Source: HKST-UBA85 sp035654775 (lineage in GTDB: Bacteria > Bacteroidota > Bacteroidia > Flavobacteriales > Flavobacteriaceae). Taken from it: 64,000 bases of DNA. The stretch is from the NCBI GenBank assembly GCA_035654775.1, contig DASRWB010000022.1:46044-110043 (forward strand), in the 5' to 3' direction. The notes beneath the pieces were generated by a model. That model had not been told where the DNA came from and did not search any database. It worked only from the letters and a program-made list of their open reading frames with translations. Made by a program: the position numbers and the translations under genes. Shown in pieces: positions 9,116 through 17,763 of the stretch (its first letter is position 1; each line of letters opens with the position of its first letter).

Positions 9116-10693
9116 TTAAACATATTTTTCAGAAAGTTCTTTGGCCACTGTCGTCAAAGTATCTGTAACTTCTTCGGTTAAGTTTCCGGCTTTAAGTGTG
9201 TCTAAAATATTTCTGTGTTTTGCTTTTAAGAATTCCAAATAATCTCTTTCAAATTCTTTCACTTTTTCCACGGGAACGTTGCGCAACAGGTTTTTAGACC
9301 CAGCATAAATAATGGCAATTTGGTCTTCAACGGTAAACGGATCGTTTTGTGCCTGTTTTAAAATTTCAACATTTCGTTTTCCTTTTTCTATTACGTTTAG
9401 GGTAGCGGCATCAAGGTCTGAACCAAACTTGGCAAAGGCTTCCAATTCGCGGAATTGTGCCTGGTCAAGTTTTAATGTTCCGGCTACTTTTTTCATCGAT
9501 TTAATTTGTGCCGAACCTCCTACTCGCGATACCGAAATACCTACGTTAATTGCCGGACGTACTCCGGAGTTAAACAGGTCGGACTCTAAGAAAATTTGTC
9601 CGTCGGTAATCGAGATAACGTTTGTCGGGATATATGCTGATACGTCTCCGGCCTGGGTTTCAATAATAGGCAGTGCCGTAAGCGAACCTCCACCTTTAAC
9701 TATTGGTTTTAAGGCTTCCGGAAGATCGTTCATGTTTTTTGCAATACTGTCATCATTAATCACTTTTGCTGAACGCTCCAGTAACCTTGAGTGTAAATAG
9801 AAAACGTCTCCGGGATAGGCTTCACGTCCCGGTGGACGACGTAGCAATAACGATACCTCACGGTAAGCTACGGCTTGCTTTGACAAATCGTCATAAACGA
9901 TAAGTGCCGGACGGCCTGTGTCACGGAAATATTCTCCAATAGCGGCACCGGCAAACGGAGCATAAACCTGCATTGGCGCCGGATCGGATGCGTTTGCTGC
10001 AACAATCACGGTATAGGCTAAAGCTCCTTTATCTTCTAGGGTTTTTGCAATGTTTGCTACTGTAGAAGCTTTTTGTCCTACAGCCACATATATACAAAAT
10101 ACAGGTTCTCCTGCATCATAAAATTCTTTTTGGTTCAAGATGGTGTCAATACAAACTGTGGTTTTTCCGGTTTGACGGTCACCAATAACAAGCTCTCGCT
10201 GTCCACGGCCTACGGGAATCATCGCGTCAATAGACTTAATCCCTGTTTGCAGTGGCTCGTTAACCGGTTGACGGTAGATAACTCCGGGAGCTTTACGCTC
10301 TAATGGCATTTCATAAAGTTTTCCACCAATAGGTCCTTTCCCGTCAATGGGATTTCCAAGGGTGTCTACCACACGACCCACCATTTCTTCTCCAACTTTG
10401 ATGGAGGCAATTCGTTCGGTGCGCTTTACTGTAGCTCCTTCTTTGATTTCTTTTGAAGGACCTAACAATACCACACCAACGTTGTCTTCTTCTAGGTTTA
10501 ATACAATACCTTCAAGTCCGTTGTCAAATTCTACTAACTCGCCATACTGTGCGTTTGATAATCCGTATACACGGGCAATACCATCACCTACGGTTAGTAC
10601 TGTTCCTACTTCATCCAATGAGGCACTTGCTTCAAATCCTGCAAGTTGTTGCTTTAAAATTGCTGATATTTCAGCGGGTTTTACTTCTGCCAT
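9116..10693 (-). CDS. atpA: F1Fo ATP synthase alpha subunit
   Basis: This 525-residue, non-catalytic nucleotide-binding subunit of F1 shows the Walker A motif GDRQTGKTT, the Walker B region ALIVYDDLSKQA, and the signature PAINVGISVSRVGG. It binds nucleotide at the interface with beta and helps form the alpha3beta3 head. The gene lies between atpH and atpG. The catalytic partner atpD is not in the window. Confidence 0.98.
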   Translation of the reverse strand: MAEVKPAEISAILKQQLAGFEASASLDEVGTVLTVGDGIARVYGLSNAQYGELVEFDNGLEGIVLNLEEDNVGVVLLGPSKEIKEGATVKRTERIASIKVGEEMVGRVVDTLGNPIDGKGPIGGKLYEMPLERKAPGVIYRQPVNEPLQTGIKSIDAMIPVGRGQRELVIGDRQTGKTTVCIDTILNQKEFYDAGEPVFCIYVAVGQKASTVANIAKTLEDKGALAYTVIVAANASDPAPMQVYAPFAGAAIGEYFRDTGRPALIVYDDLSKQAVAYREVSLLLRRPPGREAYPGDVFYLHSRLLERSAKVINDDSIAKNMNDLPEALKPIVKGGGSLTALPIIETQAGDVSAYIPTNVISITDGQIFLESDLFNSGVRPAINVGISVSRVGGSAQIKSMKKVAGTLKLDQAQFRELEAFAKFGSDLDAATLNVIEKGKRNVEILKQAQNDPFTVEDQIAIIYAGSKNLLRNVPVEKVKEFERDYLEFLKAKHRNILDTLKAGNLTEEVTDTLTTVAKELSEKYV

Positions 10694-10743
10694 CTTTATT
10701 TAGATATTAGCTGTCAGGAATAAAATACTTTTCCTGACTAATT

Positions 10744-11280
10744 TTAGTTTAATGTAAATTCTCTTTTCAGTTTGTTTAATTTGCTTGCAATGCTCGCGTT
10801 GTATTGCTTGTCTCCAACCCGTAATATAAAACCTCCTAAGATAGTTTCATCTATTACATTGTGAAGCTCCACACTTTTACTGGTTAGTTCTTTTACTTTT
10901 GCCAGCACTTTTATTTCCATTTCGTTTGTCATGGGAACGGCGGTTGTTACAGTAGCTGTTTCTTTTCCTGTTTGAATGTCAAAAAGCTGACTGTATTTGG
11001 CGGCCACCGTTTCCAGGATGTCTATGCGCTTATTATCCGTAAGCAGGTTAAACAAGCTTTTGCTCAATGGCTGTATTGTAGTAAATACTTTATGAAGAAT
11101 TTCTTTTTTTTCTTCCCCTTTTACTACTGCATTTTTTAAAACCATTGCCAATTCGTTGTGTTCGGCTATCGTGTTTACGATAAACTTCATGTCTTTCTGG
11201 ATTGCTTCAGCCTGTTGCTGCTCATTGGCTAGGGCCAACAATGCTTTTGCGTAACGAATAGCTGCTCTACTTTCTGACAT
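10744..11280 (-). CDS. atpH: F1Fo ATP synthase delta subunit (OSCP)
   Basis: This 178-residue stalk protein joins the F1 head to the b subunits. The N-terminal helical bundle opens with ESRAAIRYAKALLALA, and the C-terminal part carries the typical DETILGGFILRVGDKQYNASI motif. Length and position between atpF and atpA are standard. The gap to atpF is only 5 bases. Confidence 0.95.
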   Translation of the reverse strand: MSESRAAIRYAKALLALANEQQQAEAIQKDMKFIVNTIAEHNELAMVLKNAVVKGEEKKEILHKVFTTIQPLSKSLFNLLTDNKRIDILETVAAKYSQLFDIQTGKETATVTTAVPMTNEMEIKVLAKVKELTSKSVELHNVIDETILGGFILRVGDKQYNASIASKLNKLKREFTLN

Positions 11281-11285
11281 AGCAA

Positions 11286-11786
11286 TTAGTTTAACTTAGC
11301 TTCGCCTAACATAGACTCAACTAATTTCATTTGTTTTTCTTTATTTGACAGTTCTTCGCGAACTACCTTTTCGGCAATTTCTATGGAAAGGCTGGCTACC
11401 TGTGATTTAAGTTCTGCAATGGCGGCTTTTTTTTCAGTTTCAATAGCTGCCTGAGCCTGAACTATTAGCTTGTTTGCTTGTTCTTTGGCTTCGCCTTTGG
11501 CATCTTCAATCATCTTGTTTTTTACTTCGCGCGCTTCTTTAAGCATAGCTTCGCGTTCGGCTCGTGCTTCTTTTAAAAGCTTTTCGTTGTCCGCCTGAAG
11601 ATTTTCCATTTCTCTTCGGGCTTTATCTGCAGAGTCTAAGGCGTTTTTAATACCTTCTTCTCTTTCATTTACCGCGTTAAGAATGGGCTTCCATGCAAAT
11701 TTATGCAGCAAAAACAACAGGGCTAAAAACAAAACACTTTGCCAGAAAAACAAGCCTATTGAAAATTCTCCTAATAATTTTTCCAT
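11286..11786 (-). CDS. atpF: F1Fo ATP synthase b subunit
   Basis: This 166-residue peripheral stalk subunit has one N-terminal membrane helix (about residues 8-27, FFWQSVLFLALLFLLHKFAW), followed by a long charged helix rich in Ala, Glu and Lys that forms the dimeric stator. It is separated from atpE by 87 bases containing a strong hairpin, while the gap to atpH is 5 bases. This suggests atpFHAG are translated from a message at a different level from atpBE. Confidence 0.95.
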   Translation of the reverse strand: MEKLLGEFSIGLFFWQSVLFLALLFLLHKFAWKPILNAVNEREEGIKNALDSADKARREMENLQADNEKLLKEARAEREAMLKEAREVKNKMIEDAKGEAKEQANKLIVQAQAAIETEKKAAIAELKSQVASLSIEIAEKVVREELSNKEKQMKLVESMLGEAKLN

Positions 11787-11825
11787 AACCTATATTAGTA
11801 TTATCTCTTTTTACATTTTTAAATA

Positions 11826-11862
11826 AAAGCAATCTTGTAACCAACCGTTACAAGATTGCTTT
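11826..11862 (-). terminator. Strong intercistronic hairpin between atpE and atpF
   Basis: A perfect 16-base-pair inverted repeat (arms 11826-11841 and 11847-11862; AAAGCAATCTTGTAAC and its complement) encloses a 5-base loop. On the minus strand it comes 11 bases after the atpE stop and is followed by TATTTAAAAA. It has the shape of a terminator, but no new promoter is evident before atpF. A leaky terminator or an RNA-stabilising 3' end for the atpE message is the likely role. Confidence 0.8.
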
Positions 11863-11873
11863 GCGGTTTTTGA

Positions 11874-12065
11874 TTACACTGCGAATAACGCAGCAAATCC
11901 AATACCTTCAATTAAAGCAGCTGCAATAAGCATAGCCGTTTGGATTTTACCGTATGATTCCGGTTGACGAGCGATAGCTTCCATTGCGGAACCACCGATC
12001 TTACCGATACCAATACCAACACCAATTACTACTAATCCTGCACCTACCATTACTGGAATATCCAT
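11874..12065 (-). CDS. atpE: F1Fo ATP synthase c subunit
   Basis: This 63-residue hairpin of two membrane helices forms the proton-driven c ring. Helix 1 carries the glycine repeat VIGVGIGIGKIGG, the polar loop reads ARQPE, and helix 2 contains the ion-binding Glu in ALIEGIGFAALF. The residues after that Glu (GIGF) lack the Ser/Thr partner, and helix 1 lacks the Gln, that are seen in sodium-dependent c subunits, so proton coupling is expected. It lies 37 bases after atpB. Confidence 0.97.
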   Translation of the reverse strand: MDIPVMVGAGLVVIGVGIGIGKIGGSAMEAIARQPESYGKIQTAMLIAAALIEGIGFAALFAV

Positions 12066-12102
12066 AAAAATATATTTAAAAATTAAACATTCTATTTAAG
12101 TA

Positions 12103-13221
12103 TTACAAGTGTTGTATTTCGCCTTCATGCTCTTCTGAATGCTCGTGTGTCTCACTGGCAAACCCAAAATATAAGGCTGATAGCATGGTGAAAATATACG
12201 CTTGTAATAAGGCTACTAATAATTCTATTAAAGAAATGGCAAAGGCCAACCCAAACGATAACGGGCTTCCTAACCAACTCTTAAAAATAAACATGAGTCC
12301 TATTAAACTCATTAATACTATATGTCCGGCTTTAATGTTTGCATACAGACGTATTAACAAGGAAAAGGGTTTTATAAAAATACCTAATACCTCAATAGGT
12401 ATAAGTATAATATACAAGGGAATTTTGGCAAACCAAGGCATGGAACTTCCCAATGGATCAAAAATGTGTTTCCAGTAGTCTTTTGTTCCTGTAAAATTGG
12501 TTATAAAAAAAGTAATGAGCGCCAACGCCACGGTTACCGATATACTGTTGGTTACGTTTACACCCAGCGGAGTTAGCCCCAGCATATTTATAAACCAGAT
12601 AAAGAAAAATACCGTTAACAAATATGGCATGTATTTTTTATACTGTGGCGCGCCAATGTTTGGAATGGCTATGTCGTCTCTGATGTACAAAACAATAGGC
12701 TCAAAGAACCGGCCAACTCCTGTTGCAATACCTTTGTTTTTTTGATAGGATTTTGCCAATCCGCTAAACAACAAAAACATCAACAATCCCACTAAAAAAA
12801 TAACCGCCACATTTTTTGTGATTGAAAAATCCAGGGGTTTTTCATTTGTAGGATGATGTTCATCATTATAGGTTATTGTACCTTCGGCATCCGTTTTGTA
12901 GATTTTATTATGATACAGTTTGTAATAGTTTCCACCTTCTAAAACAACGGCATCTCCGTGTTTAAATTTGGCTGAAGAAAAAATCTTTAATCCCTCATCC
13001 CAAAGAATCACCGGAAGCGGAAAACCAACATGCACTTTTTCACCATTAGCATTGGTGTATGACGTTAAGGCAAAATCATGTGTATCTTGCAAGTGATGCT
13101 GAATATATTCTTTTATTTCAGCCTTTATATCTCCCTTTGCTTGTTCTTCTTTTCCAAAAGAAAAGAAGGAAACTAAAATTAATACAAGCGTACTGAATTT
13201 AACCGTTAGTTTTCTTTGCAT
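12103..13221 (-). CDS. atpB: F1Fo ATP synthase a subunit
   Basis: This is the proton-channel subunit. At 372 residues it is much longer than the enterobacterial form because of an N-terminal extension of about 130 residues with a signal-like start (LVLILVSFFSFG); this is usual in Bacteroidota. The membrane part carries the essential Arg in LLIRLYANIKAGHIV and the ending LLQAYIFTMLSALYFG. The C-terminus is His- and Glu-rich. It is the first structural gene after a clear promoter. Confidence 0.95.
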   Translation of the reverse strand: MQRKLTVKFSTLVLILVSFFSFGKEEQAKGDIKAEIKEYIQHHLQDTHDFALTSYTNANGEKVHVGFPLPVILWDEGLKIFSSAKFKHGDAVVLEGGNYYKLYHNKIYKTDAEGTITYNDEHHPTNEKPLDFSITKNVAVIFLVGLLMFLLFSGLAKSYQKNKGIATGVGRFFEPIVLYIRDDIAIPNIGAPQYKKYMPYLLTVFFFIWFINMLGLTPLGVNVTNSISVTVALALITFFITNFTGTKDYWKHIFDPLGSSMPWFAKIPLYIILIPIEVLGIFIKPFSLLIRLYANIKAGHIVLMSLIGLMFIFKSWLGSPLSFGLAFAISLIELLVALLQAYIFTMLSALYFGFASETHEHSEEHEGEIQHL

Positions 13222-13255
13222 ATTACTGTTTATAATAGTGGCCTAAAAATCGGTG

Positions 13256-13289
13256 CAAAGGTAGGTTTTTCTTATTAAAACAAAAACAA
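13256..13289 (-). promoter_or_regulatory. Promoter upstream of atpB
   Basis: The minus strand carries TACCTTTG, a perfect TAnnTTTG match at 13256-13263, with TTG triplets 17 and 23 bases upstream. It lies about 35 bases before the atpB ATG, in the 118-base gap after the AtpI-like gene, so the ATP synthase genes can be transcribed independently of sprE and bactofilin. Confidence 0.75.
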
Positions 13290-13339
13290 AATTATATTTT
13301 ATTTTACAGGGGAATTTTACAGTTATTTTTAGACTGTTT

Positions 13340-13726
13340 TCACTTTAAACTATTAAGCATTTTAGACAGGAATACGGTTTCTAAAATCAAGCTTATAGCA
13401 TAGGGAATAAAAAATGCAGCAAATTCCAATTTGTCCATAACTCCGTCAGCTTTATACACAGGATAGAAAACAACAAAAAATACTACAAATTTTAAAGCGC
13501 TTCCGAAGAGAAACAGAAATCCCAACTGGGTTTGATATTTATTTTTAAGTGTGTAAAGCGTGGCAAAAATAATGATTGCCAACAACGCATTAAGTAGATA
13601 TGCGACTATGATTTTGTTATCAAACAAGGGTAAGTTTTGTGCTTTTAAAATTAGCATGTGAGCAGCAAAAACAGCCGCTAATACCATAACCACAAAGGCT
13701 GTAAAACGGGTAAGGCTTTGGTTCAT
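13340..13726 (-). CDS. Small four-helix membrane protein next to ATP synthase
   Basis: This 128-residue protein has about four hydrophobic helices (residues about 8-28, 40-60, 68-88 and 102-122). Position and topology resemble AtpI, the poorly conserved protein encoded before atpB in many bacteria. It may belong to DUF6168, but that is a weak recollection. Its start overlaps the AtpZ-like stop by one base. A role in c-ring assembly or ion uptake is only suggested by context. Confidence 0.6.
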   Translation of the reverse strand: MNQSLTRFTAFVVMVLAAVFAAHMLILKAQNLPLFDNKIIVAYLLNALLAIIIFATLYTLKNKYQTQLGFLFLFGSALKFVVFFVVFYPVYKADGVMDKLEFAAFFIPYAISLILETVFLSKMLNSLK

Positions 13727-13962
13727 TAATACTTTATTCTGTTTAACTGTTTAACCACTACATATATGGCTAGCGCAACACCCAACAAAGTGCCTATAAT
13801 AATAAACAATTTGTTCCCATTATTGTATTGACCGTCCAGCCATTTGCCAAGCTTAACAAACAGGTATATAATAACGCCCATTTGAATGGCTATTCCCGAA
13901 AGAATAGCAACGTGTTTAAGCGGATTGTCCTTGTTCGGTTTTGGGTTGTTGTTTGGGCTCAA
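13726..13962 (-). CDS. AtpZ/AtpI family protein
   Basis: This 78-residue protein has two membrane helices (AILSGIAIQMGVIIYLFVKLG and LFIIIGTLLGVALAIYVVV) separated by a short loop containing GKWLDG. This matches the AtpZ-type family encoded ahead of F-type ATP synthase genes. Its first 47 bases overlap the end of the bactofilin gene in another frame, an unusually long overlap implying translational coupling. Confidence 0.8.
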   Translation of the reverse strand: MSPNNNPKPNKDNPLKHVAILSGIAIQMGVIIYLFVKLGKWLDGQYNNGNKLFIIIGTLLGVALAIYVVVKQLNRIKY

Positions 13963-14341
13963 TATTATTAAATTCTTTTACGGCACCTTTCATGATGCAG
14001 GTAACATTAAATGTTGCACCGGGTTCCACGGCTAACTTTCCAACTACAACTTCACCTTCAATGTGCGCGCTGTCTTTTAAAGTCAAGGTTCCGGACAGGG
14101 TTAATTTCCCTGAGAACTTTCCTTCAAAATAAGCATCTGTTCCTTCCAGAGTTCCTTTAATTATGCCACTTTTGCCTACCACTACTTTTCCGGGTGTTTT
14201 TACATTTCCTTCTATTTTTCCGTCAATTCTGAAGCCACCTTCACTGGTAAGGTCGCCCACAAACTTGGTGCCTTGAGCTATTACGTTTTGGTTTGATGTG
14301 GTTTCCATGTTTGGTTTTTCTTTTTTATTTTCTGAAAACAT
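13916..14341 (-). CDS. Bactofilin (polymer-forming cytoskeletal protein)
   Basis: This 141-residue protein has the bactofilin core (about residues 20-115), a right-handed beta helix with periodic Gly/Val/Leu and short turns (GKVVVGKSGIIKGTLEG, HIEGEVVVGKLAVEPGATF). Both ends are polar and disordered. Bactofilins self-assemble into filaments without nucleotide and help organise cell-wall synthesis. The gene lies 12 bases after sprE. Its 3' end overlaps the AtpZ-like gene by 47 bases. Confidence 0.9.
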   Translation of the reverse strand: MFSENKKEKPNMETTSNQNVIAQGTKFVGDLTSEGGFRIDGKIEGNVKTPGKVVVGKSGIIKGTLEGTDAYFEGKFSGKLTLSGTLTLKDSAHIEGEVVVGKLAVEPGATFNVTCIMKGAVKEFNNIEPKQQPKTEQGQSA

Positions 14342-14353
14342 TTCCTTAGGGTT

Positions 14354-16939
14354 TTAATTGGTATTTCGATTGAGATACGTTTCCAAATTTTTGTGAATTT
14401 GAACTATTTTATAGTTTTCTGATGAAATGGCAAAATAGGGGTTTGTGATGATTTTTTTCTTTGTTCTTTTTTCTAGAATCTCCACCAAATCAATGGCGGC
14501 TACTTCATTTTTCAGTCCGTGCACAATCAAAAATTTTGTTTTGGGGTCGTATACATCTATGGACACTTTTAAATCATAATAGCTAATGTCTTTTGCTATT
14601 TCTTCTATGGTGGTTTTAAGCTTTTCCATCGCTTCATCATCGTTAAAATCGTACTTGAACACGGTTTTAAAATTTGTCCCTATACTGTCATGTTGAAACG
14701 TAGCCTCAGCCAGTTTAGGCAACACGTTGTTTGAAATCTCTGTAGCTTGTGCGCCTTCTTCAGTGTTGGAGTAGGTTAAGGCTACATAATTAATGCCTTG
14801 GGCATAGGCTTGGTAACCTAAAAGTCTTCCCGATGCCGTGGCTTTAAGCAGTTCAAATTTTGGCACCATTGGATCGCCGTCAAACCGAATTATATAGTCT
14901 TCACATTTATCTATAACTTCCTGAAATTCTTGATTTTCAAACTGTGTATACAGTTTGTGATAAAGATTTTCCGGACTTTCTAAATCTTCGGAAGATGCCA
15001 TTTCAGGGTTTTGTAAAATAAGCGCATACCTTGTTTCAGGGTGATTTTCTATAATGTCATTTTTAACCAGCATGGCTTCACGGCTTTGTTCCAGAAGTTC
15101 ATAAATCTTGTACAGGTTGTATTTTGCAGGTACAATGTATTTTTCTTCAGGATTACTGCTTAAAAGGTCTTCCAGTTTGTTTTTAGCCAGTTCGTACTCT
15201 TTAAACTTTTCCTTGTAAATTAATCCCAGTTGATAATACGCTTCATTCCGAAGGTTGCTAATGCTGTCTATTTCTTTTTCTTCAGTGGGTATTTTTGCCA
15301 GGTAGTATGCGGTATTGTAGCGCTCTTCTTCGGTTGCTTCTGCTAGTTCAGGGGTACTTTCTTCTGCACTTACTTTCCCTGAACCCGATTTTTTGGACCA
15401 GCGCCAGTTGTCTTCCAGTGGTCTTTCGCCCCAAATTTTGGTAAATTCATTTTTCCCGTAAGCTACTGTGGTTGGATTGTAAAAATAAAAAGCGGAAGCT
15501 CCACCACCGGGCAACGTCCGGGTTGAAGGATTTGCATTAGGCAGATTTCTGCTTTGTCTGGCATCTTTCTGTATGTCAGCTGTTTTTAGCCCGGCATTAT
15601 ACTCTTGTTTTTCGCGTGCTAATTTTTCTTTTTCAGCGGCTAGTTTCAGCTTTTCAATGTGTTCAGCGAAGTACGTTTCTCTTTCTATTGGGCTCATGGC
15701 TACCAGCCTTAAAATACTGTCGTTTGCCTGTGCAATGCCTTCATATTTAATTACATCGTTTAGGTTTTCCCTTTTCTTTTTGATTACCCGAAAAGGCTTT
15801 GAGTTTTCCACCAGATTGGTCATGGTGCTGTCAAAATAGGCTCCGGCCGTTTTGTATTCGTTTTTATCAAAATGATAGTTTGCTAAGGTTTCATAGGCAT
15901 ATGCCCTGAGTTGTTTGTCTCTGGAGTCTGTTCGAAGCGATTTGTTGTAATAAGCTATCGCCAACGAATCCGACTGGTTTTTAAGGTGGAATTCGCCAAT
16001 TTGGAAGTATATTTTGTCCAGAAAGGGTCTGTTTTCTCTGTTTTCTTCCATTTTGGTAAGATGTTCCAGCAATTCTTGTTTATTTCCTTGGTCGTAATCG
16101 AAGTTTTTTATTTTTTCAATATGTGCAGCTATGTAGTATACTCTGGGAATCTTACGGTGAAGTTCGATAATCTCATCAAAGGCTATGTTTGCGCTGTCTT
16201 TGTATCCCAAGGTGTTGTAAAGTTGCCCTCGAATAAAGCTGTATCTGCCGCGTTCATCGTGATTTTTAGTGGCTGATGCAGCTATATTTAGCTGAGTAAC
16301 CGCGCTGTCTATGGATTTTGTATCAATATAGGCCTGAGCCAGTGTTGATGTGGCATCGGCTAAATCCTGGTCTTTAGGTTTTTCTTGTTCAATCAGTCTT
16401 TTCAGGTTTTTAATAGCCAGTTCGTGATTTTCCAGCCTGACGTTTGCTTTTTCTTTCCAAATTTTTACCTGATTGATTTTATCACTTGTAGGGTATTTGT
16501 TTAAAATGTTGTTAAATGCGGCCAATGCGGGAACAAAACGCTGATCAAAGTAACGGGCCTTTCCCAAAAGCAGGTAAGCTTCGTCCATTTGAGGGTTTTT
16601 TTCTTTGCCCTTAATGTTCATGGAGTGTTTTTGAATGGCTTTAATTGCTTTTTCTTCGGCGCGAGTAAAGCTTTCGTTTTTGGACTGTCCTGGCAAAACA
16701 ATCTCTTCAGAAATCTCGAGTCTTTCCACAGGCAACACTTCCCAATAGTTGTCTACATAGGTTTTACTGAGGTTGTCCTTGCCTTCTTCCAGGGCCAGAT
16801 AACCGTTGTACAAGGTATTGTACTCCGTGGTTACCGCGTGAAAATTTCTGTTAATAAATTTATCTTTTTTTCTGGAACAGCTTGCCGTTATAGCCGACAT
16901 TACTACAATAGCCAGTAGATATTTAAAAGATGCGCTCAA
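14354..16939 (-). CDS. sprE: SprE/PorW, type IX secretion and gliding lipoprotein
   Basis: This 861-residue TPR lipoprotein has Cys21 in the lipobox AITASC and an N-terminal FHAVTTEYNTLYNGYLAL motif typical of SprE (Flavobacterium) and PorW (Porphyromonas). TPR-like helices fill most of the protein, with a charged coiled region at about 420-470. The C-terminus has a short repeat-like domain (FLIVHGLKNEVAAIDLVEIL). SprE is needed for type IX secretion and gliding in F. johnsoniae. The start is TTG (TTG AGC GCA), and no ATG precedes the signal peptide. It heads the bactofilin/AtpZ string. Confidence 0.85.
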   Translation of the reverse strand: MSASFKYLLAIVVMSAITASCSRKKDKFINRNFHAVTTEYNTLYNGYLALEEGKDNLSKTYVDNYWEVLPVERLEISEEIVLPGQSKNESFTRAEEKAIKAIQKHSMNIKGKEKNPQMDEAYLLLGKARYFDQRFVPALAAFNNILNKYPTSDKINQVKIWKEKANVRLENHELAIKNLKRLIEQEKPKDQDLADATSTLAQAYIDTKSIDSAVTQLNIAASATKNHDERGRYSFIRGQLYNTLGYKDSANIAFDEIIELHRKIPRVYYIAAHIEKIKNFDYDQGNKQELLEHLTKMEENRENRPFLDKIYFQIGEFHLKNQSDSLAIAYYNKSLRTDSRDKQLRAYAYETLANYHFDKNEYKTAGAYFDSTMTNLVENSKPFRVIKKKRENLNDVIKYEGIAQANDSILRLVAMSPIERETYFAEHIEKLKLAAEKEKLAREKQEYNAGLKTADIQKDARQSRNLPNANPSTRTLPGGGASAFYFYNPTTVAYGKNEFTKIWGERPLEDNWRWSKKSGSGKVSAEESTPELAEATEEERYNTAYYLAKIPTEEKEIDSISNLRNEAYYQLGLIYKEKFKEYELAKNKLEDLLSSNPEEKYIVPAKYNLYKIYELLEQSREAMLVKNDIIENHPETRYALILQNPEMASSEDLESPENLYHKLYTQFENQEFQEVIDKCEDYIIRFDGDPMVPKFELLKATASGRLLGYQAYAQGINYVALTYSNTEEGAQATEISNNVLPKLAEATFQHDSIGTNFKTVFKYDFNDDEAMEKLKTTIEEIAKDISYYDLKVSIDVYDPKTKFLIVHGLKNEVAAIDLVEILEKRTKKKIITNPYFAISSENYKIVQIHKNLETYLNRNTN

Positions 16940-17043
16940 AAGGTTGTTTTTTGTTTCTTATTTAACTTCAAACTCTTGTAAATAGTATGCGAAACGTAAA
17001 AATACACATCTTTTTTTACAAACCTGTAAAATTATATTGAGAT

Positions 17044-17751
17044 TTAAGCTAAAGTTTCACCGGAAAAATGTGCTTCCAGTTCTTTTAACGTGGTTTCGTT
17101 GGTTTTGATGTCTTTGATTATTCGGCCTTTGTTGAGTACCACAATGCGCTCGCAAACATCAGTGACGTGCATAAGGTCGTGGCTTGAAATCAGTACGGTA
17201 ACGCCTCGTTTTTGGATGAGGTTTTTTAATACTTTTTTAAGCCTTATTTGGGTAGTTGGATCCAGATTTGCGAAAGGTTCGTCAAGGATTACAACTTCCG
17301 GGTTTCCAATTAATGCCGCTACGATACCTACTTTTTTTTGATTGCCTTTACTTAAGTCTCTCAGGTATTTTTTCTGATTCAGAATTTCGCCGTGAAAAAA
17401 ATCTTCATATTGCGCCAAAAGTGCATCTACATCTGCTTTGTTTTGACCTCTTAAATCACCAATAAAGTAAAAATATTCTTCGGGAGTAAGGTAACCTATC
17501 AAAAAGCTTTCGTCAATAAAGGCAGCGGTAAACGGTTTCCAGTCTTCACTTTTATTTACTTGAATATTTTGATTTTTTATGTAGCCGGTAGTAGGCTGAA
17601 TTAAATCCAGCAACAGACTGAACAAAGTGGTTTTTCCGGCACCGTTATTGCCTACCAACCCAAAACTTTGCCCTTTGGGAATATCCAATCCGGGAATGTT
17701 TAGCACTTCTTTGTTGCTGTATACTTTTGAAATATTGGAAACGGTTATCAT
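17044..17751 (-). CDS. ABC transporter ATP-binding protein
   Basis: This 235-residue ATPase has Walker A GLVGNNGAGKTT, signature LSKGNQKKVGIVAAL, Walker B EVVILDEPFANLDP, and H-loop SSHDLMH. The class resembles exporters with a single membrane partner (ABC-2 type). It is encoded 12 bases after the DUF5687 membrane protein, its likely partner. The substrate is unknown. Confidence 0.93.
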   Translation of the reverse strand: MITVSNISKVYSNKEVLNIPGLDIPKGQSFGLVGNNGAGKTTLFSLLLDLIQPTTGYIKNQNIQVNKSEDWKPFTAAFIDESFLIGYLTPEEYFYFIGDLRGQNKADVDALLAQYEDFFHGEILNQKKYLRDLSKGNQKKVGIVAALIGNPEVVILDEPFANLDPTTQIRLKKVLKNLIQKRGVTVLISSHDLMHVTDVCERIVVLNKGRIIKDIKTNETTLKELEAHFSGETLA

Positions 17752-17763
17752 GTGTTTATTTTA

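Noticed and set aside
16940..17043. TTTTACA/TGTAAAA inverted repeat between the ABC ATPase gene and sprE as a terminator
   Set aside because: The stem is entirely weak with no U run on the minus strand, so it is not convincing.
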